A stretch of 8,184 nt of DNA, taken from positions 1-8,184 of the forward strand of contig CANKOT010000093.1 in assembly GCA_947484245.1 (NCBI GenBank), in the 5' to 3' direction. The stretch's first letter is position 1, and the number at the start of each line of letters is the position of its first letter. This DNA comes from Comamonadaceae bacterium (GTDB taxonomy: Bacteria; Pseudomonadota; Gammaproteobacteria; Burkholderiales; Burkholderiaceae). The translations under genes were made by a program, and so were the position numbers. The notes beneath the pieces are model-generated. The model saw only the letters and a list, made by a program, of their open reading frames with translations. It had not been told where the DNA came from and made no database searches. Shown piece after piece: positions 6,489 through 8,184 of this stretch.

Positions 6489-7127
6489 ATGAAACTTTAC
6501 AACTACTTCCGTTCCTCTGCTTCATTTCGCGTCAGAATTGCACTGCATTTGAAGGGCTTGCCCTACGAATATATCCCAGTTCATATTGCCAAGGGCGAGC
6601 ACAAGCAAGCTGCTTATAGCGCCGTGGCCGCTGACAATCTGGTGCCCAGCTTGCTGGTGGATGGTGAGCACCTCAGTCAGTCAATGGCCATCATTGAGTA
6701 TTTGGATGAAACCCATCCAGAGCCTGCACTTTTGCCAAGCGATGCTTTGGGCAGAGCCCACGTTAGGGCATTGGCGCAATCCATCGCTTGTGAAATTCAC
6801 CCCATCAACAACTTGCGTGTTTTAAAGTATCTGAGTGCCACGCTGGGTGTGAGCGAGGATCAAAAAAATGCTTGGTACCGCCATTGGGTTCGTGATGGCC
6901 TAGAAGCCTTTGAAAGGCAGTTGGCTCAAGGCCCGCAATCGACATACTGTTTTGGTCACAACCCCACATTGGCCGATTGCTGCTTGGTGCCCCAAATTTT
7001 CAATGGCAAGAGGTTTAACGTTAGCTTTGACGGTCTGCCCCTCACGATGGCGGCTTTTGATGCGTGCATGAAATTGGATGCCTTTCAGAAAGCCCAGCCA
7101 TCTGCTTGCCCTGATGCAGAGTCGTGA
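6489..7127 (+). CDS. maiA: Zeta-class glutathione transferase, maleylacetoacetate isomerase type
   Basis: This is a cytosolic glutathione-dependent cis-trans isomerase of the zeta GST family, which converts maleylacetoacetate to fumarylacetoacetate in tyrosine/homogentisate breakdown, or maleylpyruvate in the gentisate route. The thioredoxin-like N-terminal domain (about 1-80) contains SSASFRVRIAL from S9; S9-S10 fit the catalytic serines, and the cysteine of the SSC version is Ala11 here, as in many bacterial members. The glutathione-site segment QSMAIIEYLDETHPEPALLP follows, then the helical domain with LADCCLVPQIFN. Length is 212 residues from ATG 6489; ATG 6477 and 6483 are in frame, but MKLYNYFRSS is the usual beginning. 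No ribosome site is evident. No other homogentisate or gentisate genes are nearby, so the true substrate is uncertain. Its end overlaps the next gene. Confidence 0.88.
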   Translation: MKLYNYFRSSASFRVRIALHLKGLPYEYIPVHIAKGEHKQAAYSAVAADNLVPSLLVDGEHLSQSMAIIEYLDETHPEPALLPSDALGRAHVRALAQSIACEIHPINNLRVLKYLSATLGVSEDQKNAWYRHWVRDGLEAFERQLAQGPQSTYCFGHNPTLADCCLVPQIFNGKRFNVSFDGLPLTMAAFDACMKLDAFQKAQPSACPDAES

Positions 7128-7920
7128 CTTGATTGGATTTTCACCAGATTGGCCTGCGCCGCAATTTGTGCGGGCCTTGATGACCACCCGAGAAGGCGGG
7201 GTGTCTAAAGAGCCTTGGAACACCCTTAACCTTGGTCTTTTATCCGGCGACAGTTCTGACAACGTTCAAAAAAATCGCAGCTTGGTGCAAAGTGCCATGG
7301 GCGTGGCAGCGGTCTATCTCAGGCAGGTGCATGGTGTTCAGAGTGTGAGCATTGATCAGCATACGCCAGCTGGGCTCGAGGCAGATGTGGTTTGGACCAC
7401 CCAAGCGGGTGTGTCTTGTGCTGTGATGGCGGCAGATTGTTTGCCTATTTTGGTTTGCCATCCCAAGGTCAAATGGGTTGCGGCGGCCCATGCTGGCTGG
7501 CGTGGACTTGCGGGAACTGATGGTCATGGTGTTGTGGAAACCTTGTCGCTGGGCGCAAATGCACAAGGGCTTGAGACCTCAGATTGCTTAGCGTGGTTAG
7601 GTCCTTGCATTGGTCCCACGGCCTTTGAAGTGGGCGAAGATGTGGTCCGAGCCTTTGCCTCTATGCAGAAATCTGCCCAAGATCAAAAATCCTTTGAAAC
7701 CCTGTTGTTGGCCAAAGGCAATGGCAAATATTGGGCCGATTTGGCAGGCTTAGCTCGGTGGCGCCTTCAGGCCGCAGGCTTCAAAGTCATTTGCGGCAAT
7801 GACAGCACGCCGATTTGGTGCACCTATCGCCAAGAAGCTCTCTACCACTCCCACCGGCGAGATGCCTTGCCAAAAGGCGGGGCAGGGCGCATGGCTGCTT
7901 ACATCTGGATTACGGCTTAG
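7114..7920 (+). CDS. pgeF: Peptidoglycan editing factor PgeF (laccase-domain, YfiH family)
   Basis: This is a member of the multicopper-oxidase-like DUF152/YfiH family. In E. coli the family protein keeps wrong amino acids (L-Ser instead of L-Ala) out of the muropeptide precursor; purine nucleoside phosphorylase or deaminase activity is reported for some members. The metal-binding triad is present: H73 in QVHG, C109 in ADCLPI and H126 in AAHAGWRG. The family segments GPCIGPTAFEVG and the C-terminal YHSHRRD are also seen. Length is 268 residues from ATG 7114, which overlaps the maiA end by 14 nt. The frame is also open to ATG 7078, and TTG 7129 is possible. None has a clear ribosome site, so translational coupling to maiA is likely. 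The 3' end overlaps a convergent small gene by 11 nt. Confidence 0.93.
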   Translation: MQSRDLIGFSPDWPAPQFVRALMTTREGGVSKEPWNTLNLGLLSGDSSDNVQKNRSLVQSAMGVAAVYLRQVHGVQSVSIDQHTPAGLEADVVWTTQAGVSCAVMAADCLPILVCHPKVKWVAAAHAGWRGLAGTDGHGVVETLSLGANAQGLETSDCLAWLGPCIGPTAFEVGEDVVRAFASMQKSAQDQKSFETLLLAKGNGKYWADLAGLARWRLQAAGFKVICGNDSTPIWCTYRQEALYHSHRRDALPKGGAGRMAAYIWITA

Positions 7921-8179
7921 ATTCAGGCTGATGAGACGAGGCAGCCTTTGTTTCGTGCTCGTTTTGTACCCTGCTTGTCTCAAAAGCTTCACGCTCGAGG
8001 GCTAATCTGGCCTTCCTGCGACGAGGTGCATCCATGATGTAAATAATTATGCTAGTTGGAAGGATCCCGTAAAGAATGAAGGTGACAATCCCTCCTAGGA
8101 CGGTTCCATTTGTGTTGGTGGCCTCGGCAACGCCCATCATGAGCGCGACGTAAATCCAAGCAATTGCAACGATGTACAT
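7910..8179 (-). CDS. Small two-helix membrane protein of unknown function
   Basis: This protein of 89 residues has two predicted membrane helices, about residues 2-20 (starting MYIVAIAWIYVALMM) and about 27-49 (VLGGIVTFILYGILPTSIII). A basic patch RRRKAR and a hydrophilic, Glu/Ser-rich tail follow. By the positive-inside rule the tail is probably cytoplasmic. I recall similar short proteins starting MYIVAIAW next to pgeF in Comamonadaceae, which supports a real gene, but I know of no assigned function. The codon choice and clear helix pattern fit a coding sequence. The stop lies 11 nt inside the pgeF 3' end (tail-to-tail overlap). The start is 5 nt from the window edge, so the ribosome site and promoter lie outside and an upstream start cannot be excluded. 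Confidence 0.75.
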   Translation of the reverse strand: MYIVAIAWIYVALMMGVAEATNTNGTVLGGIVTFILYGILPTSIIIYIMDAPRRRKARLALEREAFETSRVQNEHETKAASSHQPESKP

Positions 8180-8184
8180 GGGTA

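Noticed and set aside
6489..6530. Cys-to-Ala change in the SSC motif of the maleylacetoacetate isomerase as a sign of lost function
   Set aside because: SSAS versions are common in bacterial members of this family, and the remaining glutathione-site motifs are intact.

Overview
The window looks like chromosomal backbone of a betaproteobacterium in the Burkholderiales, most likely the Comamonadaceae (a Limnohabitans/Rhodoferax-like lineage is my guess). The grounds are the ilvC-pssA-leuA gene order, the strongly Comamonadaceae-like PssA and LeuA proteins, the aat-bpt pair, and moderate GC by eye. No mobile element, tRNA, rRNA or CRISPR array is visible. Coding density is high and all genes look intact except ilvC, which is cut by the left edge.

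Left block, + strand (1-2829). It holds the end of ilvC (branched-chain amino acid synthesis), pssA (phosphatidylserine synthase), a compact leader region, then leuA (2-isopropylmalate synthase) closed by a strong terminator. The leader at 1051-1175 is the most informative non-coding stretch. It has an extended -10 promoter, a 17-codon leader peptide with five Leu codons, a small hairpin, a competing pairing and a Rho-independent terminator. This is a textbook layout for leucine-dependent transcription attenuation of leuA. The promoter spacing suggests that the leader peptide is read from a leaderless mRNA.

Middle block. A secreted PbpG-type penicillin-binding protein (D-Ala-D-Ala endo/carboxypeptidase, + strand) carries an in-frame 18-bp tandem repeat that codes for a Lys/Pro/Ser/Gly linker. 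It converges on an IclR-family regulator (- strand), and a hairpin between them can terminate both. The regulator's upstream region contains inverted repeats that could be operators.

Right block. Two aminoacyl-tRNA-protein transferases, aat and bpt, overlap as ATGA on the - strand and form the tagging half of the bacterial Leu/N-degron pathway. A zeta-class glutathione transferase (maleylacetoacetate isomerase type) diverges from aat with only a very short gap, and overlaps pgeF (peptidoglycan editing factor, laccase-domain family). A small two-helix membrane protein on the - strand overlaps the 3' end of pgeF tail to tail.

I see no wholly new system. The gene content is mostly housekeeping, and the leuA leader with its probable leaderless leader peptide is the part most worth following up.
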